Assembly (NCBI GenBank): GCA_038065335.1
Contig: JBBTRD010000035.1
Span: forward strand, 1-11,001
Source of the DNA: 2-01-FULL-41-21 sp038065335
Lineage (GTDB): Bacteria > Patescibacteriota > Minisyncoccia > 2-02-FULL-40-12 > GWA2-44-9
DNA: 11,001 bases
Direction: 5' to 3'
The notes below the pieces were generated by a model that saw only the letters and a list, made by a program, of their open reading frames with translations, was not told where the DNA came from and ran no database searches. Each line of letters begins with the position of its first letter. Within the stretch, counting starts at the first letter, position 1. This document shows positions 1 through 5,712 of the stretch, in pieces. The position numbers and the translations under genes are program-made.

Positions 1-101
1 TCTCAAATCTGGAATATACATAAACTCATTCTTCTTCCGTATTACAGTTCTAACGTTGTTCACAATGTGGAGCAGACAAAAAAATCCTGATTTTAAGACT
101 T

Positions 102-125
102 AAAAAAGGGACCTGACCCCTTTTT
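102..125. repeat. REP-like palindrome or bidirectional terminator
   Basis: An A-run plus GGG (103-110) pairs with CCC plus a T-run (118-125), giving an 8-bp stem around the loop ACCTGAC. The core GGGACCTGACCCC flanked by A and T tracts resembles short palindromes that I recall near REP-associated (Y1/RAYT) transposases, but no transposase is present here. The A-tract/T-tract layout would equally serve as a terminator for transcription in either direction. Immediately upstream, 91-105 is a separate 7-bp inverted repeat (TTTTAAG-A-CTTAAAA). The rest of 1-140 shows no gene, tRNA or other structure that I can support. Confidence 0.5.
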
Positions 126-140
126 CCCTCCGGTAAAAAA

Positions 141-149
141 TGTTATAAT
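141..149 (+). promoter_or_regulatory. Extended -10 promoter for the 189-431 gene
   Basis: TGTTATAAT gives a perfect TATAAT (144-149) with the extended -10 dinucleotide TG one base upstream. The -35 position (121-126, TTTTTC) is poor, as is usual for extended -10 promoters. A start site near 156 would leave a leader of about 33 nt that contains the ribosome binding site. Confidence 0.65.
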
Positions 150-175
150 TGCGCCAGACTGGTGATTCCCGACGG

Positions 176-183
176 AAGGAGGT
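176..183 (+). promoter_or_regulatory. Strong Shine-Dalgarno site that decides the start at 189
   Basis: AAGGAGGT lies 5 to 6 nt before ATG 189, which is near-ideal spacing. A GTG at 162 in the same frame lies upstream of this site and would put the SD inside the coding region, so ATG 189 is the better start. It is the only strong, well-spaced SD-ATG pair in the window. Confidence 0.75.
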
Positions 184-188
184 GTCAA

Positions 189-431
189 ATGCGAAGGCGT
201 AGGAAGGAGTTGAGTGAGTGCGCACAAGCTCTTTTGGAGCTTAACTCTGGAAGCCCCCCGGAGTTGTTCGAGGAGTTAATTGAGGATGGCCTTTTCTATC
301 TCAATGAGTTGAGAAGGAAGAATCCTTGCAATCCGCTCTTGGTGAGCAGCATCACCTACAGAATTGACAGGGCTGAAGCCCTGCGCGATCAGAAGATGCG
401 ACAAGGTCAGAAAGAGGGGGCTTCTCTATGA
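189..431 (+). CDS. Small hypothetical protein, stand-alone transcription unit
   Basis: An 80-residue protein of unknown function. It begins with a basic cluster (MRRRRKE) and reads as mostly helical: a Leu/Glu-rich segment at about residues 10-45, then a charged C-terminal third (IDRAEALRDQKMRQGQKEG). It has one Cys near the start and one in the middle, no signal peptide and no membrane segment, so it is probably cytoplasmic; the basic start could bind nucleic acid, but nothing proves this. The start at 189 follows the SD at 176-183. Together with the extended -10 at 141-149 and the terminator at 447-497 it forms a complete isolated unit. Base composition is visibly more G/C-rich than the AT-rich genes that follow. 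I do not recognise the family. An alternative is that the transcript acts mainly as RNA, since the gene contains a 7-bp palindrome (368-383). Confidence 0.65.
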   Translation: MRRRRKELSECAQALLELNSGSPPELFEELIEDGLFYLNELRRKNPCNPLLVSSITYRIDRAEALRDQKMRQGQKEGASL

Positions 432-446
432 CACATCGTCGTTGGG

Positions 447-497
447 AAAAGTGTTCGTGCAGTCCTTTGGACATAAGTCGCGAGCACTTTTCTTTTT
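447..497 (+). terminator. Rho-independent terminator after the small gene
   Basis: AAAAGTGTTCG (447-457) pairs with CGAGCACTTTT (481-491), 11 bp with one G-U pair. The apical part contains a second small hairpin, GTCC-TTT-GGAC (462-472). The 3' side runs into TCTTTTTC. The branched top is more elaborate than most terminators. Confidence 0.7.
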
Positions 498-559
498 CTG
501 CTCCAACTCCTGAACACGTTTAGAACTCTGGTCTTGTGCATAAGTCCACATATATCTTA

Positions 560-588
560 TTGTCTTTATTTACGCTAGATGCTAAAAT
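560..588 (+). promoter_or_regulatory. Promoter for the 600-2304 gene pair
   Basis: TTGTCT (560-565), a 17-nt spacer and TAAAAT (583-588) preceded by TGC, an extended -10. The predicted start site is near 595, only about 5 nt before ATG 600. The mRNA would therefore be nearly leaderless and too short upstream for a normal SD. Confidence 0.6.
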
Positions 589-599
589 TGTCAGAAGGT

Positions 600-872
600 A
601 TGAATATATCCAGAAAAGCCATACTCATAACAAGTGCCGTTATTTTATTAATTGTCGTGGGCACGACGGGATATTTTTATTGGGTTAATTCCAAAAAATC
701 CGGAGCTCAAAACGCTTTAGAAAATTCTGGAAACATTTCTGAAGACATATCTAGTAGCGCGGCTAAAGGTGTTTTACCGTCAATTCAAACGAATCCTTTA
801 GAAAATAAACCTGATGTTAATCCGGCCAATAAGGCCAATCCTTATCAGAATATTAAAACAAATCCTTTTTAA
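600..872 (+). CDS. Single-TM membrane protein, function unknown
   Basis: A 90-residue protein with a short basic N-terminus (MNISRK), one hydrophobic segment at about residues 7-28, and a Ser/Asn/Pro-rich outer tail ending in repeated NP-type turns (TNPLENKPDVNPANKANPY, TNPF). It is most likely an N-terminally anchored protein with an unstructured exported tail. ATG 579 is in frame, but it overlaps the likely promoter (-10 at 583-588), so ATG 600 is preferred; AGAAGG lies only 1 nt before it, too close to be a working SD. The cysteine-repeat gene starts 4 nt after the stop, so the two are probably co-transcribed and work in the same place. I recognise the Asn-Pro-rich tail only as a recurring CPR style, not as a named family. 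Confidence 0.65.
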   Translation: MNISRKAILITSAVILLIVVGTTGYFYWVNSKKSGAQNALENSGNISEDISSSAAKGVLPSIQTNPLENKPDVNPANKANPYQNIKTNPF

Positions 873-876
873 TAAC

Positions 877-2304
877 ATGAAAATAAAATATCTTATCAGT
901 TTTGTTATTATAGGTTTAGCACTTATTGGTTCGGTTGATTTTATTAATAAAGTTTTAGCTCAAGAAACGGTTAATTCGGCGGATATAAAATATCCGGTAG
1001 TGGAATTAGGTAACTGTGAAAGTCAATCCGCTTGCCGGTCTTATTGCGATGAGTCCGAAAATACGGATGTCTGTTTAGATTTCGCGGAGAAAAATAATTT
1101 AATGTCCGAAAAAGATGTCAGTTTGGCCAAAAAGTTTGTCGGATCGGGAAGCAAGGGTCCGGGAGGGTGTAGTGGGAAGCGATCTTGTAACACTTATTGC
1201 GATGATATAACCCATATTGATGAATGCGTGGCGTTCGCGGAAAAAAACGGTTTAATGTCGGTTGAAGAATTAGGAGAAGCCAAGAAAGTTCAATCCGCGA
1301 TAGCTAAAGGAGTTAAACCGCCGGCTTGTGGCAATAAAAAAGAATGTGATGTTTATTGCGAGGATTCCAGTCACATGGAGGAATGCATTAATTTTGGCGT
1401 GGCGGCTGGTTTTATTCAGGGCAAAGAACTTGAAGATTCTCAAAAAATGTTAGCGGCGTTCAAGAGAGGGATCAGGCCGCTTCCTTGCCATGGCCGAAAA
1501 GCTTGCGATGAATATTGCGGTAGTCCCGACAATATGGAAGTTTGCATGAATTTTGCGGCGGAAGCGGGTTTCATGAATGAAAAAGAAAAAGACGATTCTC
1601 AAAAAATGTTAGCGGCGTTTAAAAAAGGCGTAAAGCCCCCGAATTGCAGAGGTAAAGAAGGATGTGATGATTATTGCGGGGAAGAAGAACACATGGAAGA
1701 ATGTGCCAATTTTGCCGAAGCGGCTGGATTTATGACTTCAGAAGAGGCCAAAATGGCCCGTAAGACCGGAGGTAAGGGCCCCGGTGATTGTAAAAGTAAG
1801 GATGAATGCGACGCTTTTTGTGGTAATCCTGATAATCAGGAAACTTGTTTTAATTTCGCTAAAGATAATGGCATGATGTCAGAAAAAGATCTAAAAAGAA
1901 TCGAAGAAAGAAAACAAGAAATGGGTCCACCTAAGCCCGGAACCATCAATCCGGGCGGGCAAATGATGCCCCAACAAGCCGGTCCGGGAGGATGTAAGGG
2001 TCCGGAAGAATGCAAAGAATATTGCGATACTAATCCAGACGCGTGCAAGGATAAAGTTAAAGGTTCTAATGGGCAGGAAGATAGACGAGGTCCCAACAGA
2101 ATTGAAGAACAAAGACCTCAAGTTCGACCTTGCGAAGGGGATAATTGTAAAAATGGTCTTCCTCGCGAATTACAGCCCGAGCGGGAATTACGGGAAAACA
2201 AAGAGTTAAGACCTTCGAACGAAATTTCTCCCAGCAGTCTCATTGATTTTAAGTCACTGTTTGGGTCTTTAACGAATCTGATTCTATCGGCCTTTGAACG
2301 CTAA
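877..2304 (+). CDS. Secreted cysteine-rich repeat protein (7 repeats)
   Basis: A 475-residue exported protein. Residues 5-29 form a signal sequence with a plausible cleavage after LAQ. Six full repeats begin at Cys47, 98, 151, 204, 257 and 305, each with spacing C-X5-C-X3-C-X8-C followed by a phrase like FAxxxGxM and a charged helix. A seventh (Cys373, 379, 383, 390) is shortened to X6 in the last gap. One more CEGDNC pair is at 419/424. That makes 30 cysteines, all after the signal and an even number, as expected for a disulfide-bonded exterior protein. Repeats 2-5 have a period of 51-53 residues. The C-terminus is Pro/Arg/Glu-rich and ends in a hydrophobic stretch (about 457-473). The start at 877 avoids an in-frame upstream extension overlapping the previous gene; no SD is visible. 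Function unknown. The conserved Asp/Glu residues could bind metal, or the repeats could be adhesive or structural. Confidence 0.8.
   Translation: MKIKYLISFVIIGLALIGSVDFINKVLAQETVNSADIKYPVVELGNCESQSACRSYCDESENTDVCLDFAEKNNLMSEKDVSLAKKFVGSGSKGPGGCSGKRSCNTYCDDITHIDECVAFAEKNGLMSVEELGEAKKVQSAIAKGVKPPACGNKKECDVYCEDSSHMEECINFGVAAGFIQGKELEDSQKMLAAFKRGIRPLPCHGRKACDEYCGSPDNMEVCMNFAAEAGFMNEKEKDDSQKMLAAFKKGVKPPNCRGKEGCDDYCGEEEHMEECANFAEAAGFMTSEEAKMARKTGGKGPGDCKSKDECDAFCGNPDNQETCFNFAKDNGMMSEKDLKRIEERKQEMGPPKPGTINPGGQMMPQQAGPGGCKGPEECKEYCDTNPDACKDKVKGSNGQEDRRGPNRIEEQRPQVRPCEGDNCKNGLPRELQPERELRENKELRPSNEISPSSLIDFKSLFGSLTNLILSAFER
1435..1619 (+). repeat. Exact 26-nt duplicate inside the cysteine repeats
   Basis: The same 26 nt (starting GATTCTCAAAAAATG) occurs at 1435-1460 and 1594-1619, exactly 159 nt (53 codons) apart, coding for the linker DSQKMLAAF. 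Such nucleotide identity inside otherwise diverged protein repeats suggests a recent unit duplication or gene conversion. Confidence 0.8.
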
Positions 2305-2338
2305 TAGAAGGGTATCCTTTAAATTTTGTTCTATTGTT

Positions 2339-2367
2339 TTTACTGATTCATTTTGTTATCGTATACT
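2339..2367 (+). promoter_or_regulatory. Probable promoter for the cupredoxin gene
   Basis: TTTACT (2339-2344), a 17-nt spacer and TATACT (2362-2367). The predicted start near 2374 gives a leader of about 60 nt with no SD. A weak 4-bp hairpin (2308-2319) just after the previous stop is not convincing as a terminator, so read-through from the cysteine-repeat gene is possible. Confidence 0.45.
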
Positions 2368-2435
2368 TCTTATCAGCGGGGATGTTTCTGGTGTTTAATA
2401 GATATATCAAAAGTTAATAAACCAAACAAAACACA

Positions 2436-2846
2436 ATGAAAAAACTCATTATAACTCTAGTGGTTTTGGTGATTGTCGGTGTCGGGGCGTATTACTTAGT
2501 TTTTAGTAATGGTTCAAGCGGAACTCCAACAAATACTCCAGAGCCGACCATACAAGTATCGACAACACCATTATCCTCACCGCCGCCCGTTGTTTCCATT
2601 GCAGTAGATATAAAAAATTTCTTATTTAATCCACAAACATTGACCATCAAAAAGGGGACTAAGGTAACATGGGTTAATAATGATACCGCACCTCATACGG
2701 TAACGTCTGACGTGGGTAATCTTCTTAATTCTCCAACCCTTGCTTCGGGGCAATCATTTAGCTTCACGTTTACCGATGTCGGCACTAATAACTATTATTG
2801 TGCTATTCACCCAACGATGAAAGGCAGTATTATTGTTACAAATTAG
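2436..2846 (+). CDS. Membrane-anchored cupredoxin (plastocyanin/amicyanin-like)
   Basis: A 136-residue type I blue-copper protein. Residues 3-23 are a hydrophobic anchor or signal, 25-52 a Thr/Pro/Ser-rich linker, and about 54-136 a single cupredoxin domain. The copper ligands are visible: His87 in APHTV, then Cys122, His125 and Met128 in YYCAIHPTMKG. The C-X2-H-X2-M spacing is that of amicyanin-type loops. Such proteins carry single electrons on the outer side of the membrane or buffer copper; no redox partner is in the window, so the partner is unknown. The anchor has no cleavage site I would trust, so it is probably tethered. The start is the first Met before the anchor; there is no SD. 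Assignment to the superfamily is secure, the precise role is not. Confidence 0.9.
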   Translation: MKKLIITLVVLVIVGVGAYYLVFSNGSSGTPTNTPEPTIQVSTTPLSSPPPVVSIAVDIKNFLFNPQTLTIKKGTKVTWVNNDTAPHTVTSDVGNLLNSPTLASGQSFSFTFTDVGTNNYYCAIHPTMKGSIIVTN

Positions 2847-2853
2847 TAAAAAA

Positions 2854-2861
2854 GGGGAGGC
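2854..2861 (+). promoter_or_regulatory. Misplaced Shine-Dalgarno before the small basic ORF
   Basis: AGGGGAGG is a strong SD-like sequence but ends 28 nt before ATG 2890. Between them lies an AU-only inverted repeat (2865-2871 with 2882-2888) that could shorten the gap if folded. An in-frame ATT at 2869 sits at ideal SD distance, 7 nt away. Which of these sets the start is open. Confidence 0.4.
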
Positions 2862-2889
2862 AGAAAAATTAAAATAATTAAAATTTTTT

Positions 2890-3024
2890 ATGGCAATACA
2901 AAAACGACACGGACCATTAGGCAGTATGTTGACGAGAAATCCACACTCACACAAAACAGCGAAACGCCGAGCCATCAAGGCTAAAATGCTGGCCGACCGC
3001 AAAGCCAAAAAATCTAACAGGTAG
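2890..3024 (+). CDS. Very small basic protein, 44 residues
   Basis: MAIQKRHGPLGSMLTRNPHS and a Lys/Arg/Ala-rich helix-like second half, ending AKKSNR. The product is strongly basic with no Cys and no hydrophobic stretch, so it would be a cytoplasmic nucleic-acid or ribosome-associated protein if expressed (inference). It follows the cupredoxin stop by 43 nt and ends 2 nt before the end of the convergent peptidase remnant. If translation started at the in-frame ATT at 2869, the protein would be 51 residues. I do not recognise a family: it resembles small basic ribosomal proteins in composition only. A chance ORF cannot be excluded at this length, but the basic composition and the upstream SD-like sequence favour a real gene. 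Confidence 0.5.
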   Translation: MAIQKRHGPLGSMLTRNPHSHKTAKRRAIKAKMLADRKAKKSNR

Positions 3025-3026
3025 AA

Positions 3027-3395
3027 TCATTTTGAGACGACAATCATTAAAGATTTATTTTCATCGATTGTGTTGGTCGCGTGATTCCAGTCAGCCGGGG
3101 CGTTTTTAAGAGTTGAAAAGGAGTATTTATAATTCTCGCCATTTTTAGTACCCGGGTCATTGGTGATAAGTTGAGTAGTGGTGTAACCCCGGATGACGAG
3201 CATGTGATAAATAGGGCCTGGTTGTTTGTAGTAGGGATTACCAATTAGCCGGCCATTCACGGAAATTATTACTATCTTATTGGCGTTAAGGGCGTCTTTA
3301 ATGTCTTTTTCAGTATAATTACTCACAACCGTGGCTTGGAGATGATAAAACAACCGAATCGTCTCGGCCGTTTCGGCCGTGGTGGTGTCTAGCAA
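3027..3395 (-). pseudogene. 5'-truncated C39-like cysteine peptidase remnant
   Basis: Read on the minus strand this is the C-terminal part of a C39-like (papain-fold) peptidase: a segment like GYLLDTTTAETAE, the strand VIISVNGRLIGNPYY, the catalytic-His strand PIYHMLVIRGY (His64 counting from the TTG at 3395), the TNDPGT turn (Asp80) and the closing DWNHATNTIDE motif. The N-terminal half with the nucleophilic Cys is missing. No ATG begins the frame: the first possible start is TTG 3395, and the in-frame codons upstream (N-H-F-G-Y) stop at a TGA inside the palindrome at 3388-3455. The coding match therefore ends exactly where the palindrome begins. With no nucleophile it cannot be a working peptidase. 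It is a remnant, or the join is a sequencing/assembly artefact. Confidence 0.7.
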
Positions 3396-3455
3396 GTATC
3401 CAAAGTGATTTCAATAACCTTTAGTTATTTGAAATCACTTTGGATACTTGCTAGA
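3388..3455. repeat. Near-perfect long palindrome (68 nt)
   Basis: Arms 3388-3414 and 3429-3455 are 27-nt perfect inverted copies. The inner part (3414-3418 with 3424-3428) extends the stem with a single bulged base (3430), leaving a 5-nt loop CTTTA. The left arm is the 5' end of the truncated C39 coding sequence, and the right arm is its inverted copy. There is no T-run after it in either direction, so it is not a standard terminator. Its edges mark the truncation point of the peptidase remnant and lie just upstream of the kinase gene. Confidence 0.9.
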
Positions 3456-3457
3456 AT
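3429..3457 (+). promoter_or_regulatory. Kinase promoter embedded in the palindrome arm
   Basis: TTGAAA (3429-3434), a 17-nt spacer and TAGAAT (3452-3457) with TGC before it, an extended -10; each hexamer has 5 of 6 consensus bases. All but the last two bases of the -10 lie in the right palindrome arm. The mirrored copy on the minus strand reads TTGAAA-N17-TAGACA, a much poorer -10, so the unique flank tips the promoter toward the kinase. The start site would be near 3464. Confidence 0.6.
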
Positions 3458-3481
3458 TAGTTCTGAATCATCATTTAAATT

Positions 3482-4156
3482 ATGGCCGAAGAAAGTCTCT
3501 CAAAAACAGCCTTAGAAGTTCAAGAATCTTTTATTAATTCTCTTAAGATTGATAAACGAAAGACGATTCAGCCTCTGGTTGTCGCATTAGTTGGCTTGGT
3601 CGGTTCTGGTAAAAGTTCGGTTGCTCAAAAACTGGCGCCGTTAATCGGCGCCACGGTTATTGGAGGTGACCGGATACGAGTTGAGCTTCGAAAACGCGGG
3701 GAACCGTATAAACATCAAGTTCGGGCCATTACGGAAGCGAGCGCGCGTTTCGTGATTAAAAACGGAGGAAGCGTAATCATTGACAGTGACCATGCTGATT
3801 CTAATAAACGGGAAAATATACAAGAAAAAGTCGAACAAGTCGGAGCTCGCTTAATTTTTGTTCGAATTTATTCAGATATTGATTTAGCCATTGGAAGAAT
3901 TATTAATAATAACAATAAGTTGGGGGAATTTTTTGAAGGCGCGTCTAGTAAAGAGTCTGGCGATTATAAACCAGCGGTAATAAAAATAAAAGAAATGTGG
4001 CGTCGAACGCCAGTTCATTACGAGTGGAATACCGAAAAAGGGGGAGCGTGGATTTTAAAAAAACTGCCCATTGAATTTACCGCTGATATTGACACCTCAA
4101 CCATCGAATGGGAAAAAATGGTCGAAGATTTAAGCCGAACACTTTTAGATTTTTGA
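3482..4156 (+). CDS. P-loop kinase, AAA_33/zeta-toxin-like fold
   Basis: A 224-residue cytoplasmic P-loop protein. The Walker A motif GLVGSGKS is at residues 38-45, followed by GGDRIR (Asp63, a likely substrate-binding Asp/Arg region) and the Walker-B-like strand SVIIDSDHAD (Asp101/103). A charged C-terminal helix ends the protein. This layout fits the AAA_33 group, which includes polynucleotide kinase-like, zeta-toxin-like and other small-molecule kinases that transfer phosphate from ATP. The substrate cannot be read from the sequence. About 30 residues precede the P-loop domain and look helical. ATG 3482 follows the promoter at 3429-3457 by a short leader without SD. The downstream glgA has its own -10, so the two need not be co-transcribed. 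No antitoxin-like partner is adjacent. Confidence 0.75.
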   Translation: MAEESLSKTALEVQESFINSLKIDKRKTIQPLVVALVGLVGSGKSSVAQKLAPLIGATVIGGDRIRVELRKRGEPYKHQVRAITEASARFVIKNGGSVIIDSDHADSNKRENIQEKVEQVGARLIFVRIYSDIDLAIGRIINNNNKLGEFFEGASSKESGDYKPAVIKIKEMWRRTPVHYEWNTEKGGAWILKKLPIEFTADIDTSTIEWEKMVEDLSRTLLDF

Positions 4157-4190
4157 ATTTGATTTAATAGGAGAACAAAAGAAAGAGGGG

Positions 4191-4196
4191 TATAAT
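4191..4196 (+). promoter_or_regulatory. -10 element giving a leaderless glgA transcript
   Basis: A perfect TATAAT ends 6 nt before ATG 4203, which puts the predicted transcription start at the A of the ATG. No good -35 is seen at the usual spacing (4168-4173 is TAGGAG). GAGGGG (4185-4190) lies too far from the ATG to be a normal SD and would be upstream of the mRNA if this promoter is used. Confidence 0.6.
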
Positions 4197-4202
4197 TAAA
4201 AC

Positions 4203-5702
4203 ATGACAAAAGACAAAAAACTCAAGATTTTATTTGTGGCTTCGGAAGCGGCGCCTTATAGCAAAGTGGGCGGATTAGGCGAGGTCTTGCGGGCTTTGCC
4301 CAAAGAATTGCGTGAATTGGGTCATGACGCGCGGGTGATGACGCCGAAATACGCCAGCATGGACGTGAATAAATTTTCTTTGAAGATGGAAATGAAAGAT
4401 CTTAAGCCCATCCTTCCAGAAAACGATCCGAATGGGCTTTTTGTTTCCAACGTGTTGCGTCACGAAAACGAGAAGGGAGAGACACTGGCCTATTTTTTGG
4501 AAAATATGGAATATTACGAAAAAAGAGCTAACCCCTATGGCTATAACGATGATCATGTCCGCTGGGCGCTTCTGGCCAAGGGAACGTTGGAGTTTTTGAA
4601 ACAATCGTCCTGGCAACCTGACGTCATTGTGGCGGCGGATTGGCATACTGGTTTGATTCCCAATTATCTGCATACCGATTACAAAAATGATTCCATACTG
4701 TCCAAAATTGCGGTTGTTTTTTCCATTCACAACCTTGTTTATCAAGGCATGTTTGATCCCCATTTTGTGAGCGATATGGATTATGATTCCGGTCAAGAAG
4801 AAATCTCTGCTTTCAACAATCCCAGATTAGCCAAGTTGAATTTTATGCGTCGGGGAATTATGTATGCCGATGTGATCAATACCGTTTCTCCGACGTATGC
4901 CAACGAAATCACCACCCCCGAATTTGGCGAATTGTTGGACGAGTTGCTTAAAGAAAGGCGGTCTCGCCTTTTTGGAATACTGAACGGGACTGATTACGAG
5001 GTTTATAGTCCCGAAACTAATCCGGCTTTGGTTCAAAACTATAACAGTAGGAGTCTGGAAAAACGCCTAAAAAATAAAGCGGCCCTGCAGAAAGAGTTCA
5101 ACCTGCCTCTTCGGCCAGAGACTCCGCTTTTCAGCATTGTTTCTCGGCTGACCGATCAAAAAGGGTTCAGTCTTCTTTTAGAAACAGCCGAACCGTTATT
5201 CCGCAATTTTAATATTCAACTTATTGTCGCCGGTACAGGGGAAGCTAATTTTATGTCATTTTTCCAAAATCTGACTGAAAAGTATCCTCGCAACATGGCG
5301 GGCCACTTTACCTTTGATGACGTTCTGGCCCATAGAATTTTTTCGGGCGCCGACGCGGTTTTGATCCCTTCAAAATTTGAACCGTCGGGTCTGACCCAAA
5401 TGGAAGCGATGCGTTATGGCACCGTTCCGCTCGTCCGAAAAACCGGCGGTTTGGCCGACAGTGTTACGGATTATGATCCAAAAACCAAAAGAGGGACGGG
5501 CTTTGTTTTTGAATCATTTGACCAGTATTCTTTTTTTGGCGCGGTCGTTCGAGCCATAGAAACGTATCGTTACTCCAAGGTCTGGCAAGAAATTCAGCGC
5601 CAAGGAATGAAGTCCGACTTCTCTTGGGCCAGTTCGGCGAAAGAGTATGGCCAACTATTTGAGAAAGCCATCGCCTTGCACGTTCAACAAACGGCCGAAT
5701 AA
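4203..5702 (+). CDS. glgA: Glycogen/starch synthase, GT5 family
   Basis: A 499-residue glycosyltransferase that would add glucose from ADP- or UDP-glucose to the non-reducing end of an alpha-1,4-glucan in the cytoplasm. Seen motifs: the N-terminal KVGGLGEV (21-28), which binds the nucleotide-sugar phosphate and acceptor; ADWHTGL (145-151); SIHNLVYQG (174-182); SRLTDQKG (314-321) with Arg315 and Lys320; and the family signature EPSGLTQMEAMRYGT (393-407) with the catalytic-region Glu393, then TGGLADSV. Both Rossmann-like halves are complete, and the length is close to that of typical bacterial GlgA. The usual Cys of EPCGLTQ is Ser here, a minor change. The GH57 gene follows after 10 nt, an evident operon for glucan metabolism. 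Nucleotide preference cannot be read from sequence alone. Confidence 0.93.
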   Translation: MTKDKKLKILFVASEAAPYSKVGGLGEVLRALPKELRELGHDARVMTPKYASMDVNKFSLKMEMKDLKPILPENDPNGLFVSNVLRHENEKGETLAYFLENMEYYEKRANPYGYNDDHVRWALLAKGTLEFLKQSSWQPDVIVAADWHTGLIPNYLHTDYKNDSILSKIAVVFSIHNLVYQGMFDPHFVSDMDYDSGQEEISAFNNPRLAKLNFMRRGIMYADVINTVSPTYANEITTPEFGELLDELLKERRSRLFGILNGTDYEVYSPETNPALVQNYNSRSLEKRLKNKAALQKEFNLPLRPETPLFSIVSRLTDQKGFSLLLETAEPLFRNFNIQLIVAGTGEANFMSFFQNLTEKYPRNMAGHFTFDDVLAHRIFSGADAVLIPSKFEPSGLTQMEAMRYGTVPLVRKTGGLADSVTDYDPKTKRGTGFVFESFDQYSFFGAVVRAIETYRYSKVWQEIQRQGMKSDFSWASSAKEYGQLFEKAIALHVQQTAE

Positions 5703-5712
5703 CTAATTTCTT

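Noticed and set aside
1..90. Gene, tRNA or partial CDS at the left edge
   Set aside because: No supported open frame, cloverleaf or conserved motif was seen on either strand.
162..188. GTG 162 as the start of the small gene
   Set aside because: It lies upstream of the strong SD (176-183), which is correctly spaced only for ATG 189.
814..876. In-frame upstream extension of the cysteine-repeat protein
   Set aside because: It overlaps the previous gene, and the extra residues would precede a normal signal peptide that starts cleanly at ATG 877.
3388..3455. Palindrome as a terminator
   Set aside because: No T-run follows the stem on either strand, and it sits upstream of both flanking genes' reading directions.
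3482..4156. Kinase as the toxin of a zeta-type toxin-antitoxin pair
   Set aside because: The fold fits loosely, but there is no small antitoxin gene beside it; the neighbours are a peptidase remnant and glgA.
4275..4796. Long minus-strand open frame inside glgA
   Set aside because: It is antisense to a clearly conserved GT5 gene, and its translation shows no recognisable domain; it is a shadow frame.
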